A stretch of 64,000 bases of DNA, from assembly GCA_017403955.1 (NCBI GenBank), contig JAFRDH010000016.1:62001-126000 (forward strand), read 5' to 3'. The DNA comes from Mogibacterium sp. (lineage in GTDB: Bacteria > Bacillota > Clostridia > Peptostreptococcales > Anaerovoracaceae). The notes under the pieces were generated by a model. It did not search any database and had not been told where the DNA came from. It was given only the letters and a program-made list of their open reading frames with translations. Shown here in pieces: positions 32,388 through 42,800 of the stretch (the stretch's first letter is position 1; each line of letters opens with the position of its first letter). The translations under genes and the position numbers were made by a program.

Positions 32388-33615
32388 ACATGACCGGCCT
32401 GTGAACGGCATCGCTCTCAGCCAAAAGATCCCTGCCGCACATAAGGTTATAGATATCCGAAGCATATTTATCAAGTTCAAGTAAGGTCTTTGCTGCTGGA
32501 TCCGGTTTGTCCGATTCTTTGTTGATATTAGTGATGACCGGAAGTTCTGAAGTCTGCCCTGACTTCATCTCCGCAAGCAACAGCCTTCCCTTCTCATTGA
32601 AGCCAAGCACCCGTATATACCCGGGTGGATCGACAGGATATTTGCTTCTTGTGATGCCAAGCAGGACCTGCATGCACAGTCTTGAGATCCTTGAGTATGT
32701 ATATCTCTTGGAATGAACTCTCTGCGCAAAAGATTCCCAGTCTTTTGCGTTTTTTATTTCTTTTTTCATCAGATTGGCAAGGCCCTCTCCCCCGGACGGG
32801 CAATCTTCGATCACTTCCTCAGGTGTGGAGAGTACTGCGTACCTGAGTGTGTCGAACCACTTGTCGATGCCGGTTCCCGTGGCGTGTTTGCTCATGAGAT
32901 CTTTCCATGTGCATTCCGGAACGTATTTCTTCATGTCCCGGCCGTCAAAAAACTGTTTGCGTACGGCTGAAGCACTCTGATATTCGAACTTTATATCGTA
33001 AGGATCATCATATCCCGCTCCGGCTCTCTTTACAGCAAGCGGTTTTGCCTTCCTGAGTGACATAACATATTCGAGCGCAAGTATATCGTTTGAGCTATTG
33101 AAGAGCTTGCCGGCCTTCTGAATATATGGATCGTAATCAGGTTCTGTTCCTCTGATCTCAGAAATCACATTTACAAAGGCTCGCTCCCTTGCAGCCGGAT
33201 ATGAAAGGCCCAGACTTCTCAAGCTTAGTATCTCACTTGCTATTTCGTCTGCGTTATTATTAAAATCGTCCGCAATGCTTATAAGAAAATCCGTATCTCC
33301 GCATTCACTTCCGAAAGCGACATGACTCACGGCGCCCGTCGATTCAAGCAGCGAAACACCTGCAGATGCGTATTTGCCCGCATCACCCAGGCAGAACAGC
33401 ACCGGTATCTCAACGACAAGATCAGCACCGCCTGCAAGAGCGTGCTCTGTTCTCGTCCATTTATCAAATATTGCCGGTTCACCCCTCTGGACATAATTCC
33501 CGCTCATAGCAACAACAACAGCATCCGTGCCGCTGAGCTTGCGGGCCATATTCATATGATAAATATGCCCGTTATGAAGAGGATTGTATTCAGCTATGAT
33601 ACCTACTGCTTTCAT
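32374..33615 (-). CDS. tmcAL: tRNA(Met) cytidine acetate ligase TmcAL (YlbM)
   Basis: 413 residues. Nucleotidyltransferase-like start AVGIIAEYNPLHNGHIYHM with the HxGH motif, then MSGNYVQRGEPAIFDKW and GADLVVEIPVLF; these are the conserved blocks of YlbM/DUF795. TmcAL acetylates C34 of elongator tRNA(Met) using acetate and ATP in Firmicutes. It lies in the conserved ylb neighbourhood with coaD and rsmD upstream. Overlap at its 3' end with the convergent 209-residue gene is 14 bases. Confidence 0.93.
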   Translation of the reverse strand: MKAVGIIAEYNPLHNGHIYHMNMARKLSGTDAVVVAMSGNYVQRGEPAIFDKWTRTEHALAGGADLVVEIPVLFCLGDAGKYASAGVSLLESTGAVSHVAFGSECGDTDFLISIADDFNNNADEIASEILSLRSLGLSYPAARERAFVNVISEIRGTEPDYDPYIQKAGKLFNSSNDILALEYVMSLRKAKPLAVKRAGAGYDDPYDIKFEYQSASAVRKQFFDGRDMKKYVPECTWKDLMSKHATGTGIDKWFDTLRYAVLSTPEEVIEDCPSGGEGLANLMKKEIKNAKDWESFAQRVHSKRYTYSRISRLCMQVLLGITRSKYPVDPPGYIRVLGFNEKGRLLLAEMKSGQTSELPVITNINKESDKPDPAAKTLLELDKYASDIYNLMCGRDLLAESDAVHRPVMFMPE

Positions 33616-33647
33616 CTCTGCTCCGTTTGATCATGGTAAAAACAAGG

Positions 33648-33672
33648 GGTCTGCCTGATCAGCAAACCCCAT
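33648..33672 (-). terminator. Terminator after the coaD/coiled-coil gene pair
   Basis: GGGGT (33648-33652) pairs with ACCCC (33668-33672), with an inner CTGC/GCA extension; on the minus strand followed by TTGTTTTTA. It lies about 30 bases past the stop of the coiled-coil gene and before tmcAL. Confidence 0.7.
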
Positions 33673-33698
33673 GAGTTTCGTTAGTCAATATTGAGCGA

Positions 33699-34268
33699 TT
33701 ATTCTGCAGGCTTCTCCGGATTAGCTGCAGATTCACCAAGCTGTACTCTTTCTGCAAGTGTCTTCATCTCCTGACGGTTCTTGTTGACTCTTGAGTTGAT
33801 GTTGTTGAGCATCTCAGCAAAGTAGTCAGTCATCGGCTGAATGTACTGATTGCCTACACTTGCGATATCTGTCTGCATATCATAGAGAAGCTGATCGATA
33901 TACTCATATGATCTGTACTTCATGTAGTTGGCATGGCTCTCTGCTTCCTTGAGGATAGCATCTGCTCTCTTCTGAGCATCCTTATAGATGCTGTTGTTGT
34001 TGACCAGATACTCAACCTGCTCCTTAGCCTCATTGATCATTCTGTTGTACTCTCTCTTAGCATCATTGATGATGCGGTCTTTCTCCTGACCGAGCCATTT
34101 AGCCTGCTGGATGTCCTTAGGAAGATAGAGTCTCATATCTTCAATGATCTTCTGTGCAACATCAAGGTCAATGATACCCTTTTCAGAGAAAGGCATTTTG
34201 CCAGATGAAGCGATAAGTTCTTCAAGTTCGTCTAGAAGCGACATTATTTTGATGCTGTCATCACTCAT
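33699..34268 (-). CDS. DivIVA-like/ATPase-B-like coiled-coil protein
   Basis: 189 residues, almost entirely helical: a short lead, then LDVAQKIIEDMRLYLPKDIQQA, and a long coiled coil (about 60-130) with EKDRIINDAKREYNRMINEA, ending in a flexible Pro/Glu-rich tail. It is usually annotated as an ATPase or vacuolar H+-ATPase subunit H-like protein in Clostridia and lies beside coaD in many genomes; no enzymatic motif is present. Three bases separate it from coaD, so the two are cotranscribed. A role in division or envelope scaffolding is possible but unproven. Confidence 0.8.
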   Translation of the reverse strand: MSDDSIKIMSLLDELEELIASSGKMPFSEKGIIDLDVAQKIIEDMRLYLPKDIQQAKWLGQEKDRIINDAKREYNRMINEAKEQVEYLVNNNSIYKDAQKRADAILKEAESHANYMKYRSYEYIDQLLYDMQTDIASVGNQYIQPMTDYFAEMLNNINSRVNKNRQEMKTLAERVQLGESAANPEKPAE

Positions 34269-34270
34269 GA

Positions 34271-34759
34271 TTATTCCTCCTGCAATTTATCTTTGATTTT
34301 CTTAATGACATATTCAGGAACAAGCCCGTCGACACTTCCTCCCAGCGAAGCGACTTCTTTGATCATGCTCGAACTGATGAATGAGTATTTCGGATCTGTC
34401 ATCAGGAAGATCGTCTCAGTATCTCCACTGTACAGCCTTGCATTCATTTGCGCCATCTGTATCTCGTTCTCAAAGTCAGTTGTCGCTCTAAGTCCCCTTA
34501 CAACGGCGGCAAACCCGTTCTCATTAACGTAGTCTGCCAGAAGTCCGCTGAATTTATCGACCCTGACATTAGGAAGATGAGCTGTAACGTTGCGGACGAT
34601 CTCAAGTCTTTCGTCAATAGAAAAGAATCCTTTCTTGTTAGGATTGACAACTATGGCTACAGTAAATGAATCATAAATTCTTGCAGCTCTTTCGATGATA
34701 TTGAGATGTCCGTTTGTTATCGGATCAAATGACCCTGCGTATAGAGCTTTTCTTTCCAT
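34271..34759 (-). CDS. coaD: Phosphopantetheine adenylyltransferase
   Basis: 162 residues. Start ALYAGSFDPITNGHLNII with the T/HxGH nucleotidyltransferase motif, then VVRGLRATTDFENE and the ISSSMIKEVASLGG loop typical of CoaD. It transfers AMP to 4'-phosphopantetheine in coenzyme A synthesis. It follows rsmD in the conserved order rsmD-coaD and is followed by the coiled-coil gene with a three-base gap. Secure. Confidence 0.97.
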   Translation of the reverse strand: MERKALYAGSFDPITNGHLNIIERAARIYDSFTVAIVVNPNKKGFFSIDERLEIVRNVTAHLPNVRVDKFSGLLADYVNENGFAAVVRGLRATTDFENEIQMAQMNARLYSGDTETIFLMTDPKYSFISSSMIKEVASLGGSVDGLVPEYVIKKIKDKLQEE

Positions 34760-34816
34760 AATATAAATCCTTCTACAGAGTAAAGTGTAACAAAAAAAGT
34801 ATACATTCGCAATAAA

Positions 34817-35356
34817 TCACTTATAAATGTAAACATCTACACCTATAGTTCCGTACTTTTTTTCTTTGATTCTGGTCAAATTGCCGTAAGTATCTGATAA
34901 TTTGTTATCGTAAAGGTGCTCCGCTACTACTATGCTGTCCTCGTCAAGAAGCCCTTTTTCCTGCATAATGGCGAATGCTTCATCGTAATATGCAAGCTGC
35001 TCGTATGGCGGATCCATAATTACAACGTCGATTTTATCATTTATCCTGCTGAGAGCGGATTTGAAGTCGCAATTATATGCATGCGCCCTTTCTCCTGCCT
35101 TGCAATTCTCGATATTTCCGAGCAAGATCCTGAAATTTTGTCTGTTGAGCTCACAGAACCAGCATTCAGCAGCTCCCCTCGATAAAGCTTCAAGGCCCAT
35201 AGCTCCGCTTCCTGCAAACAGGTCAAGTACCGCAGCACCCGGTATCCATTCTCTTATCATGCTGAATACCGCTTCTCTTACCTTCTCTGTAGTCGGTCTG
35301 ATGCCGCGCGGGATCTCAATATTCCTGTATTTGAATTCTCCGGATGTGATTTTCAT
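34817..35356 (-). CDS. rsmD: 16S rRNA (guanine966-N2)-methyltransferase RsmD
   Basis: 179 residues. Opening RPTTEKVREAVFSMI, SAM-binding AAVLDLFAGSGAMGLEALSRGA, and catalytic MDPPYEQLAYY (NPPY-type). These are the diagnostic RsmD blocks; it methylates G966 of 16S rRNA. It sits between recG and coaD as in other Firmicutes. The start codon is an ATG with no unusual feature. Secure. Confidence 0.96.
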   Translation of the reverse strand: MKITSGEFKYRNIEIPRGIRPTTEKVREAVFSMIREWIPGAAVLDLFAGSGAMGLEALSRGAAECWFCELNRQNFRILLGNIENCKAGERAHAYNCDFKSALSRINDKIDVVIMDPPYEQLAYYDEAFAIMQEKGLLDEDSIVVAEHLYDNKLSDTYGNLTRIKEKKYGTIGVDVYIYK

Positions 35357-35393
35357 TTTTTTGTTTCCTTTTATATATGTATCTTATATACAA

Positions 35394-37433
35394 CTAAATA
35401 ATATCTGAGTTATCTGATTCTGCAGTGTCGTTCATAAAATCTTCGACATATGCAAGGTCTGTTTCGCCCGGATCTGCTATTATCCTGTCTGCATCAGCTA
35501 TCGCAGCTTCGAGTATATCAGTATACCGGCAAAGTGTCAGTATATCCCGGTTGTAGTTTCCCGACTGCATCGTACCCATGATATCGCCGGGGCCTCTGAG
35601 TTTATAGTCCACTTCGCTTATTTCGAACCCGTCGCTGATCTCGGCCATTGCTTTCGCTCTCGCTGCTGCAGTCTCTGATTTGCTGTAATTGATCAGATAG
35701 CAATATGACTGTTTGTCGCTTCTGCCTACGCGGCCTCTGAGCTGATGGAGCTGAGCAAGCCCGAATCTTTCACAGTTCTCGATTATTATGACTGTAGCCT
35801 CAGGCACATCGATCCCTACCTCGATAACTACAGTAGCAACAAGGATGCGATTTTTGCCTGCGGCAAAATCATTCATGATCGCTTCTTTTTCTTCTCCGGT
35901 GAGACGGCCGTGAAGGAGCGCAGGCTTATAGCCTTTGAATTTCTCCTGTATTTCAGCGAAAAGCCTGATCACTGAAGCCAGTTCGTCATCCTCGCTGTCG
36001 ATCGTCGGAGCAATGACATATGCCAGGTTCCCCGCTTCGAGCTCCTTTCTCATCGCTGCATAAGCTCTTTCCCTGCCGGTCTGGTCAAGGGCTCTTGTGA
36101 TGACCTTCTTTCTGTCTGAAGGTCTTGTCCTGATTATACTGAAATCCATGTCGCCGAAAACAGTTGCCGCAAGAGTTCTCGGTATAGGTGTTGCAGACAT
36201 CACGCATACATTAACGCCTCTGCCTTTCCTGGCCAGAAGCTTCCTCTGATTGACGCCGAACCGGTGCTGTTCATCTGTTATGACCAGTGCAAGTTCGTTG
36301 AATATTACATCCTTCTGTATTATGGCATGCGTTCCGATGATGACATCGATACTGCCGTCGGCTATGCCGGCAAGAGTCTCTCTTCTCTCTGCTGCTTTCA
36401 TTCCGCTGACAAGAAGTGCTGTCTTTATCCCGTATTTGCCGAAATCGGCTGTCAGCCTCTCGTAGTGCTGCCTTGCAAGGATCTCAGTAGGAGCCATCAT
36501 AGCAGACTGCAGACCGGAAAGAGCACACTTGAAGATCGCAGCCTCAGCAACAACAGTTTTGCCGCAGCCTACATCACCCTGGATCAGTCGGTTCATCGGC
36601 CTCGGGGAGATCAGATCTTTCTCGATATCTTCTATACACATGCGCTGTCCTTCCGTCAATTGAAAAGGCAGTCCGTCTGTGAAAGCACTTATTGGAGCGT
36701 CCGGAACCGAAGAATCTCCGGAAAATGATTCGATATCTCGTCTTGTCAGTCTTACAGCCAGCTGATATCTCAGAAGCTGTTCATATATGATACGGTATCT
36801 TGCAGCCTTGTAATGCTTCTCGCTCTCCGGGAAATGCATATTTCTGAACGCGAATTCCCTGCTGCAAAGCCTTCTTTCTGACACAATTTCACTGTCTATC
36901 CAGTCTTCTGTCAGGTCCGTTCCTTCGAGAGCTGTACGGATCCATTTTGTGAGATTGGTGCCTGTCAGTCCCTGGGAGCTTCTGTAGACCGGGACTATCC
37001 CTCTCTGATCCTTCTCTGTTCCGGCCATTGTCATCTCAGGATTCGTCCAGACCTTCATGCCGTTTCTGTATCTCATTTTGCCGAAAAGAACATAAGTCGC
37101 TCCTACAGCAAGTGATTTCCTCAGATATGGCATGTTGAAGAATGCTGCGCCGAAAATGCAGCTTTCATCCTTCAGAGTACATTCGACGATTGTCCTGTTG
37201 CCTGATATAGGTCGAAGCTGGACTTTGAGAAGCTCGCCTGCGACCATAGTATCCCTGTCCTCGCCGGCTCTGATCGCCGGAATGACATTGCGTCTGTCTT
37301 TATACTTCACCGGAAAATAGCTCAGAAGCTGCTCGATCGTCTCAATTCCAAGAGAAGCAAGAAGTTGTTTCTTCTTGCCTCCGATTCCCTTTATTTCAGA
37401 TACACTGTCGCTTAGTCTAAACTTATCAGACAT
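35394..37433 (-). CDS. recG: ATP-dependent DNA helicase RecG
   Basis: 679 residues. Wedge domain at the start with helix-hairpin-helix-like GIGGKKKQLLASLG, an OB fold, then superfamily 2 motor motifs: LIQGDVGCGKTVVAEA (Walker A), ITDEQHRFG (DExH), SATPIPRTL, and GRVGRSDKQSYCYL at the end. RecG remodels stalled forks and Holliday junctions. It overlaps asp23 by eight bases, so translation is coupled; the DAK-domain kinase gene usual between them is absent. Confidence 0.96.
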   Translation of the reverse strand: MSDKFRLSDSVSEIKGIGGKKKQLLASLGIETIEQLLSYFPVKYKDRRNVIPAIRAGEDRDTMVAGELLKVQLRPISGNRTIVECTLKDESCIFGAAFFNMPYLRKSLAVGATYVLFGKMRYRNGMKVWTNPEMTMAGTEKDQRGIVPVYRSSQGLTGTNLTKWIRTALEGTDLTEDWIDSEIVSERRLCSREFAFRNMHFPESEKHYKAARYRIIYEQLLRYQLAVRLTRRDIESFSGDSSVPDAPISAFTDGLPFQLTEGQRMCIEDIEKDLISPRPMNRLIQGDVGCGKTVVAEAAIFKCALSGLQSAMMAPTEILARQHYERLTADFGKYGIKTALLVSGMKAAERRETLAGIADGSIDVIIGTHAIIQKDVIFNELALVITDEQHRFGVNQRKLLARKGRGVNVCVMSATPIPRTLAATVFGDMDFSIIRTRPSDRKKVITRALDQTGRERAYAAMRKELEAGNLAYVIAPTIDSEDDELASVIRLFAEIQEKFKGYKPALLHGRLTGEEKEAIMNDFAAGKNRILVATVVIEVGIDVPEATVIIIENCERFGLAQLHQLRGRVGRSDKQSYCYLINYSKSETAAARAKAMAEISDGFEISEVDYKLRGPGDIMGTMQSGNYNRDILTLCRYTDILEAAIADADRIIADPGETDLAYVEDFMNDTAESDNSDII

Positions 37434-37827
37434 TTCTTCTGACGACCTCTATATTCCTTTTGATGAGCTGATCAGACATTATGCCTCTGACATTGACCGA
37501 TATAACGCCCGGTTTTTTGATCCTCAGGAGTTCAAAATCCGTTTCGATCTTCGCGAAGATCTTATCAGCTATGTCAGAAATACTCATACCGAAAATTGTA
37601 ATGATGAATACCTTTACTCTGATTTCCTGTCTTTTCTCATATACTTCGATCGCATCAAAATAGTCCGGATCGAGGAATCTTGAAGGTTTCTCCTTGATCG
37701 GTCTGCCTTTCTTGCTGCAAAGGATCAATGAATCGCTCATTTCGAGCAGATCCTCCACGATCATTCTTTCGATCACGCCCTTATTGACAGCTATAGCACC
37801 ATGTTCATTTCTGAGAATAACAGACAT
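37426..37827 (-). CDS. Asp23/Gls24-family protein (YloU)
   Basis: 133 residues. The Asp23 fold (GAIAVNKGVIERMIVEDLLEM, VYEKRQEIRVKVFI, ISDIADKIFAKIETDFEL, VSVNVRGIMSD) is complete and no membrane segment is present. In many Firmicutes the gene sits between rpmB and the FakA-like kinase yloV. Here it directly abuts and overlaps recG by eight bases. An AGGAGA site precedes the ATG. Function is envelope-stress related in staphylococci; otherwise undefined. Confidence 0.88.
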   Translation of the reverse strand: MSVILRNEHGAIAVNKGVIERMIVEDLLEMSDSLILCSKKGRPIKEKPSRFLDPDYFDAIEVYEKRQEIRVKVFIITIFGMSISDIADKIFAKIETDFELLRIKKPGVISVNVRGIMSDQLIKRNIEVVRRNV

Positions 37828-37888
37828 ATCGTTCTCCTGATGTGAGTTGTTTTGTATATTATAGTATTATTCCGGCAAAACAAAAAGC

Positions 37889-37906
37889 CTTAAGCTCGCG
37901 CTTAAG
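37889..37906 (-). terminator. Terminator of rpmB
   Basis: CTTAAGC (37889-37895) pairs with GCTTAAG (37900-37906), four-base loop; on the minus strand followed by GCTTTTTGTTTT. It lies about 20 bases past the rpmB stop. Confidence 0.8.
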
Positions 37907-37927
37907 ACCCTCCTGTTTAATATGCTA

Positions 37928-38119
37928 TCAGACGGCACGGTTGACCTTGCCCGATCTGAGGCAGCTAGTGCATACAGATGCTTTTCTTACTCTGCCGTTA
38001 TCATTGATTCTTACAGTCTGAATGTTAGCGTTCCATTTTCTTCTTGTATGGATGTTAGAGTGAGAAACTGCGTTTCCTGAAGTCTGGCCTTTGCCGCATA
38101 CTTCACATTTCCTGGACAT
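37928..38119 (-). CDS. rpmB: 50S ribosomal protein L28
   Basis: 63 residues from MSRKCEVCGKGQTSGNAVSH; the C-x2-C (CEVC) and CTSC pairs mark the zinc-binding form. An AAGGAGG site precedes this ATG; a longer frame upstream has none. It is the first of the rpmB-asp23-recG-rsmD-coaD run, but a terminator follows it, so it is likely a separate unit. Confidence 0.96.
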   Translation of the reverse strand: MSRKCEVCGKGQTSGNAVSHSNIHTRRKWNANIQTVRINDNGRVRKASVCTSCLRSGKVNRAV

Positions 38120-38174
38120 TTGCCGCACCTCCTTCGTTTGTATATTTTGCGTTTTCGTTTTCACACGCTCGATA

Positions 38175-38204
38175 AGTGTACCACAACCGGTATTCTAATT
38201 GCAA
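38175..38204 (-). promoter_or_regulatory. Promoter of rpmB
   Basis: On the minus strand TTGCAA (38199-38204), 18-base spacer, TACACT (38175-38180), about 55 bases upstream of the rpmB ATG. Confidence 0.55.
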
Positions 38205-38306
38205 GAACTTTTTTCGTTAAGAAATATTTCAGATTTAGAATTCTTTATTCCGTCACAATTGCATTGTATAATTGATTGGAATTTTTTAAAGGTAGTCTTA
38301 AACACA

Positions 38307-39788
38307 ATGAATGATATCATACATAAACACAGGAAAATAGCTCTGCTCATCACTTTGATAATAATTGTCTCTGTAGCAATCACTGCATATCTCATCTACT
38401 ACAAGAACAAAGTCAAGCTGCTTGACAGATCCCGTTTCAAAGAACTCACTGAACAGATAGACGCATTCACCGGTTCAGAAGAATGCAAAGATCAGGAATC
38501 CCTTCGCGGTTATATTACTGCATGGGCAGACGAGAACGGCATTAAGTACAGAGTAGACAATTCAGGAAATATCATTTTCAATTCAAAGTCTGCAGCTCGT
38601 AAGAAGAGTATGTCCCCTTCTGTTGTTTGCGTAAGCTATAATTACGAAACTGCACACAATAATGCTAAACTTCTTGCCTCTGCTGCTATGATAGCAGCTA
38701 CTGAGCTCAATTCCGGACGAAAAACCGTTATCTTCGTCAATGATGAGAAAAATTCAGGCGAAGGCTACAAAGGAATCAACAAAAAGTATTTATCCGGCAA
38801 ATCTAAAGTCATCTACATGGATTATGGCGAATCGGCTTATCTTTCATGTTCATCATTCGGGCGTACTATATCGCAGATCTCAATTCCATTCAAACGGGAG
38901 AAGGTCAGCTGTGATACCGGCGTCAGAGTACACATTTCCGGCATCAATTCTGCGGAGATCAGTGCTGACAGTTCAAAGCATCCGGATCCCGTTTCAGTAT
39001 TCAGCCAGCTCCTGACGAGATTGAAATCCAAGTCAGTGACGTTCCAGCTTGCAGATTTTGAAATTGGTTCCAATGGTTACATGTACCCTGTTTCAGTTGA
39101 CGCGACATTTGTTCTGAATTCTTATTCTGTCAGTTCATTTACCAAATATATTGATAAACGTATCAAGGAATGGGAAAAGTCGTATAGTAGCAGTTTTCCG
39201 GATTTAACTTTTACATACGAAATAATCGATGATGACGCGCAGTTGCCGGTGGACGCTTATTCATCTGCTGCAACAGGCAAACTTACAAATGTGCTTTATA
39301 CACTCAAAAGCGGGAATTATTCATATGAAGCATCCGACAATATCCCGGAAGGTATGGACGAAGGTGATATATACGGCATGAACAGAATCATAGATCTGAA
39401 ACCATCCGGAGATACTATCATCATCGACATAATGTCTCAGGCAAGCAGTGATGAGAATATGGAAAAGGTCACCGGAGATAATAAGGCTGCTGCCAGCCTT
39501 TTCAAGTGTAATTATGATATTGTCGATAATGTTGCAGTCTTCAATAACACCAGAAACTCACTTTCAAGGACGCTCCGCAAAACATTCTACAAAATAAACG
39601 ATATAAGTGGTGCTAACAGTGTCCTGAAAGAAAACTACGACAACTATTACACCCCTTGTTCTGTGCTTGCTTCCAAGGGCAAATCCAAAGATGTCGTTCA
39701 TCTGAGACTGAGCGAAAAAAAGGCAGCTCAGCTTACCAACACAGTACTCTGCTATATAGCAACCAAAGGTAATTTCTTTTCTTTATAG
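38307..39788 (+). CDS. Membrane-anchored degenerate M20/PepD-like peptidase homologue
   Basis: 493 residues from the chosen ATG. A signal anchor (about 11-28) is followed by an outside-facing domain whose first half echoes aminoacyl-histidine dipeptidases: VVCVSYNYETAHNNAK in place of the usual GHLDxV/GADNG metal blocks, VIFVNDEKNSGEGYKGI in place of TxDEExGxDGA, and VIYMDYGESAYLSCSS in place of NxDSEExGEIxxGC. The metal ligands are thus largely lost (His and Asp blocks replaced), so it is probably not a peptidase. The rest is a beta-rich lid-like region. It precedes the PBP1a gene by about 100 bases on the same strand. The relation is by my alignment and could be wrong. Confidence 0.6.
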   Translation: MNDIIHKHRKIALLITLIIIVSVAITAYLIYYKNKVKLLDRSRFKELTEQIDAFTGSEECKDQESLRGYITAWADENGIKYRVDNSGNIIFNSKSAARKKSMSPSVVCVSYNYETAHNNAKLLASAAMIAATELNSGRKTVIFVNDEKNSGEGYKGINKKYLSGKSKVIYMDYGESAYLSCSSFGRTISQISIPFKREKVSCDTGVRVHISGINSAEISADSSKHPDPVSVFSQLLTRLKSKSVTFQLADFEIGSNGYMYPVSVDATFVLNSYSVSSFTKYIDKRIKEWEKSYSSSFPDLTFTYEIIDDDAQLPVDAYSSAATGKLTNVLYTLKSGNYSYEASDNIPEGMDEGDIYGMNRIIDLKPSGDTIIIDIMSQASSDENMEKVTGDNKAAASLFKCNYDIVDNVAVFNNTRNSLSRTLRKTFYKINDISGANSVLKENYDNYYTPCSVLASKGKSKDVVHLRLSEKKAAQLTNTVLCYIATKGNFFSL

Positions 39789-39888
39789 TATTGTGATATA
39801 ATTTTATGAAGTCTGTATTTTTGATATAGATACTGAACCATAATCTTTGAGATTATTGATCATAATATAACTTACAGGAGGAATCCCA

Positions 39889-42800
39889 ATGAGATCAGAC
39901 AGAGACAATAGAACTGACAGCGAACGTGAAATCGATGAGTTCCTGTCAAGTTTCGAAACCCCTGTTGACGAATTATCAGCGGATATCAATTCGTATCTGG
40001 ATGAAAAAGATACAACAAAGATGACCGCAGCCCGCACTTTTTATGGTGTGAAATATTCATCAAAGCCTGAAGAACCTGCAGAATCAATCGAAGAAACTGA
40101 TTCTGCTGCTGAGGGACCTGCTTCAGACGAACAGCCTGAAACAGCTGATGAAGCAGCTGAAGAGCAAACTCCTTCACCGGCAGATCTGCCGGCCGCAGCT
40201 CAGGACCCGGCTAACGCCAAAAATGCACCGGGATCAGGCAATAAGGATGAAGATCAGGAGCAGGACAAGTCATCTGCTAAGAAGAAATCAGCTTCCAGAA
40301 AGAAAGCCGCTAAGAAAGCTTCCAAGAAGAAAGCAAAAAAGCGTACCGGTAAAAGTCTTGCCGCTGCCCTCTTCCTGAAGCCTAATCCTTCTTTCAATCC
40401 TTCCAAACCGGTTGGACCTAAGAACAAGAAAATGAAACTGAGTTTCGGCAAGATCATACGTGACTGTATCGGTCTCGGTATCATTTTCGGTCTCTGCGGA
40501 ATGATCTATGCACTCGGATGCATTATGACAGCTCCGAAGATCGATCCGAAAGATATCTACGCTGCAGTAGATACTTCATCTATGATCTATGATGATGAGG
40601 GCAAGCAGATCGACAGTGTTTTTTATACACAGAACCGTAAAGTAGTCAAGTATGATGAGATGCCCGAAGAGCTCATCAACTCTTTCATCGCGATCGAAGA
40701 TAAAACCTTCTGGAAGCACCATGGTTTCAACTGGACAAGAATGGTAGGCGCTGTCCTTTCATCCTTTACCGGAGGCGGCAGGATCAGCGGAACAAGTACG
40801 ATCACACAGCAGCTTGCGCGTAACGTATACCTTTCGGATATAAAGAGCGTCCGAAGTATACGCCGTAAGATCGTCGAAATGTATTATGCCAGCCGGATCG
40901 AACATGAGCTTAGCAAGCAGGAAATCATTGAAGCATATCTGAACTCGATCTATCTGGGATATGGATGCTACGGAGTAGATGCTGCAGCAAGGACATACTT
41001 CTCCAAGAAGGTCAGTGATCTTGATCTGGTTCAGTGCGCGGCCCTCGCTGCTCTTCCGCAGGCACCTGAAGATTATGCTCTTCTCAAATATGCTGCAGAT
41101 AATGCCCGTGTCAGTGACGACTCCAAGATCGTCCAGAAGGAACCTGATACGATCGTTACAAATGATATTGCTAAGGACAGACGTGCCCTGACTCTCAAGC
41201 TTATGCTCAATCAGGGCTATATCACCCAGGAACAGTATGATGAGAATTCTGAGAAGGCTCTGAATTCCTTCATCAAACCTACGATCACATCAGGCAATGG
41301 TATTTATTCATACTTCCATGAATATCTTGTAGATACAGTCATCAGCGATCTCATGGATCAGTATGGTATGGAATATGCAGATGCTGAGCGTATGGTTTAT
41401 ACCAAAGGTCTTCAGATCTATTCGACCGTAGATACGAATGCTCAGAAAATCGTTGTTAAAGAGTTCAAGGATTCAAGCAACTTCCCTACTATTTCTGCTC
41501 TTTATAACACAGATGGCGATGGGAATATGCTTAACAATGACGGTGATATCGCACTGTATAATTTTGATCATTTCTTCGATGGAAACGGCAATTTCACCCT
41601 TTCCGGCAAAGATGTCAGCATCAACAGCGATGGCTCAGTAACAATTACTGCCAACCGCAATCTGAACATTTATACAACAGAGGTCAACGGGGAGACCGAT
41701 TACAGCCTCGAGTTCAAGACTTATTACAGAGTGATCGATGATCAGGTCTACGCTATCCAGGGCGGATACATCAATGTGCCGTCAACATATAAGTCACTGG
41801 ATGATAAAGGTAATCTGGTCATCTCAGCAGATTATTTCACTGATCCTGCACATGAAGGCGAAATGCAGATCGACGGCAAGAAGCTCATCATCACAGATGA
41901 CGCTTACTCACTTGCATCACCTACTCTGCAGCCTCAGGGTGCTATGGTTATCGTAGGAGTCGGAACCGGTGAAGTCAAAGCCATGGTCGGTGGACGCAAC
42001 TTCAAGGGACAGAAGCTTCTCAACAGAGCTCTGAATGCCCGTCAGCCGGGTTCCTCGATCAAGCCTCTTGCTGTATACGGTGCTGCTCTTCAGAAGAGTT
42101 ATGAGCTCGCCGCAAAGAACCAGAAATGGAAATTCATCGATTTTGACATTGATCAACAAGGAGTCAGAGGCTGGGGAGATTACGTTACTGTTCACTCCTC
42201 GATCGAAGACGAGAAATGTCATATAGAGAACAGAGACTGGCCTGAGAACGTTACAAGATCATTCTCAGGTAAGAACACCTTCAAGACAGCGATTCAGCAA
42301 TCCATCAACACCTGTGCTGTCAAACTCCAGCTGCAGGTAGGAAATGAGTTCTCGATGAACCAGCTGCACAAATTCGGGATCACTACTGCCGTAGATGATG
42401 AGAGTCAGGCTGCTAACGATATGAACCCTGCGGCTCTGGCACTCGGTGCTATGTGTCAGGGTGTAGAACCACTTGAAATGGCTCTCGCATATTCTGCATT
42501 CCCTGCAGGCGGTAAACTCAACACACCGGTCTGCTACACAAAGGTTCTTGACAGAAACGGCGAAGTCCTTCTTGAAGGTAAGTCCGAACAGACTGAAGCT
42601 ATCAATGAAGGCGTTGCATTCATTATGACAGATGTTCTCCAATCTGTAGTCAATGCTAATCATTACGGAATCGAATCTGTCAGCCACGGTGGTAAGACAG
42701 GAACAACAAACGAAAGATATGATATCTGGTTTGACGGATTCACTCCAAGCTATTCCGCTGCACTCTGGATCGGAACCGACCAGAACGTCGAAATGTCATC

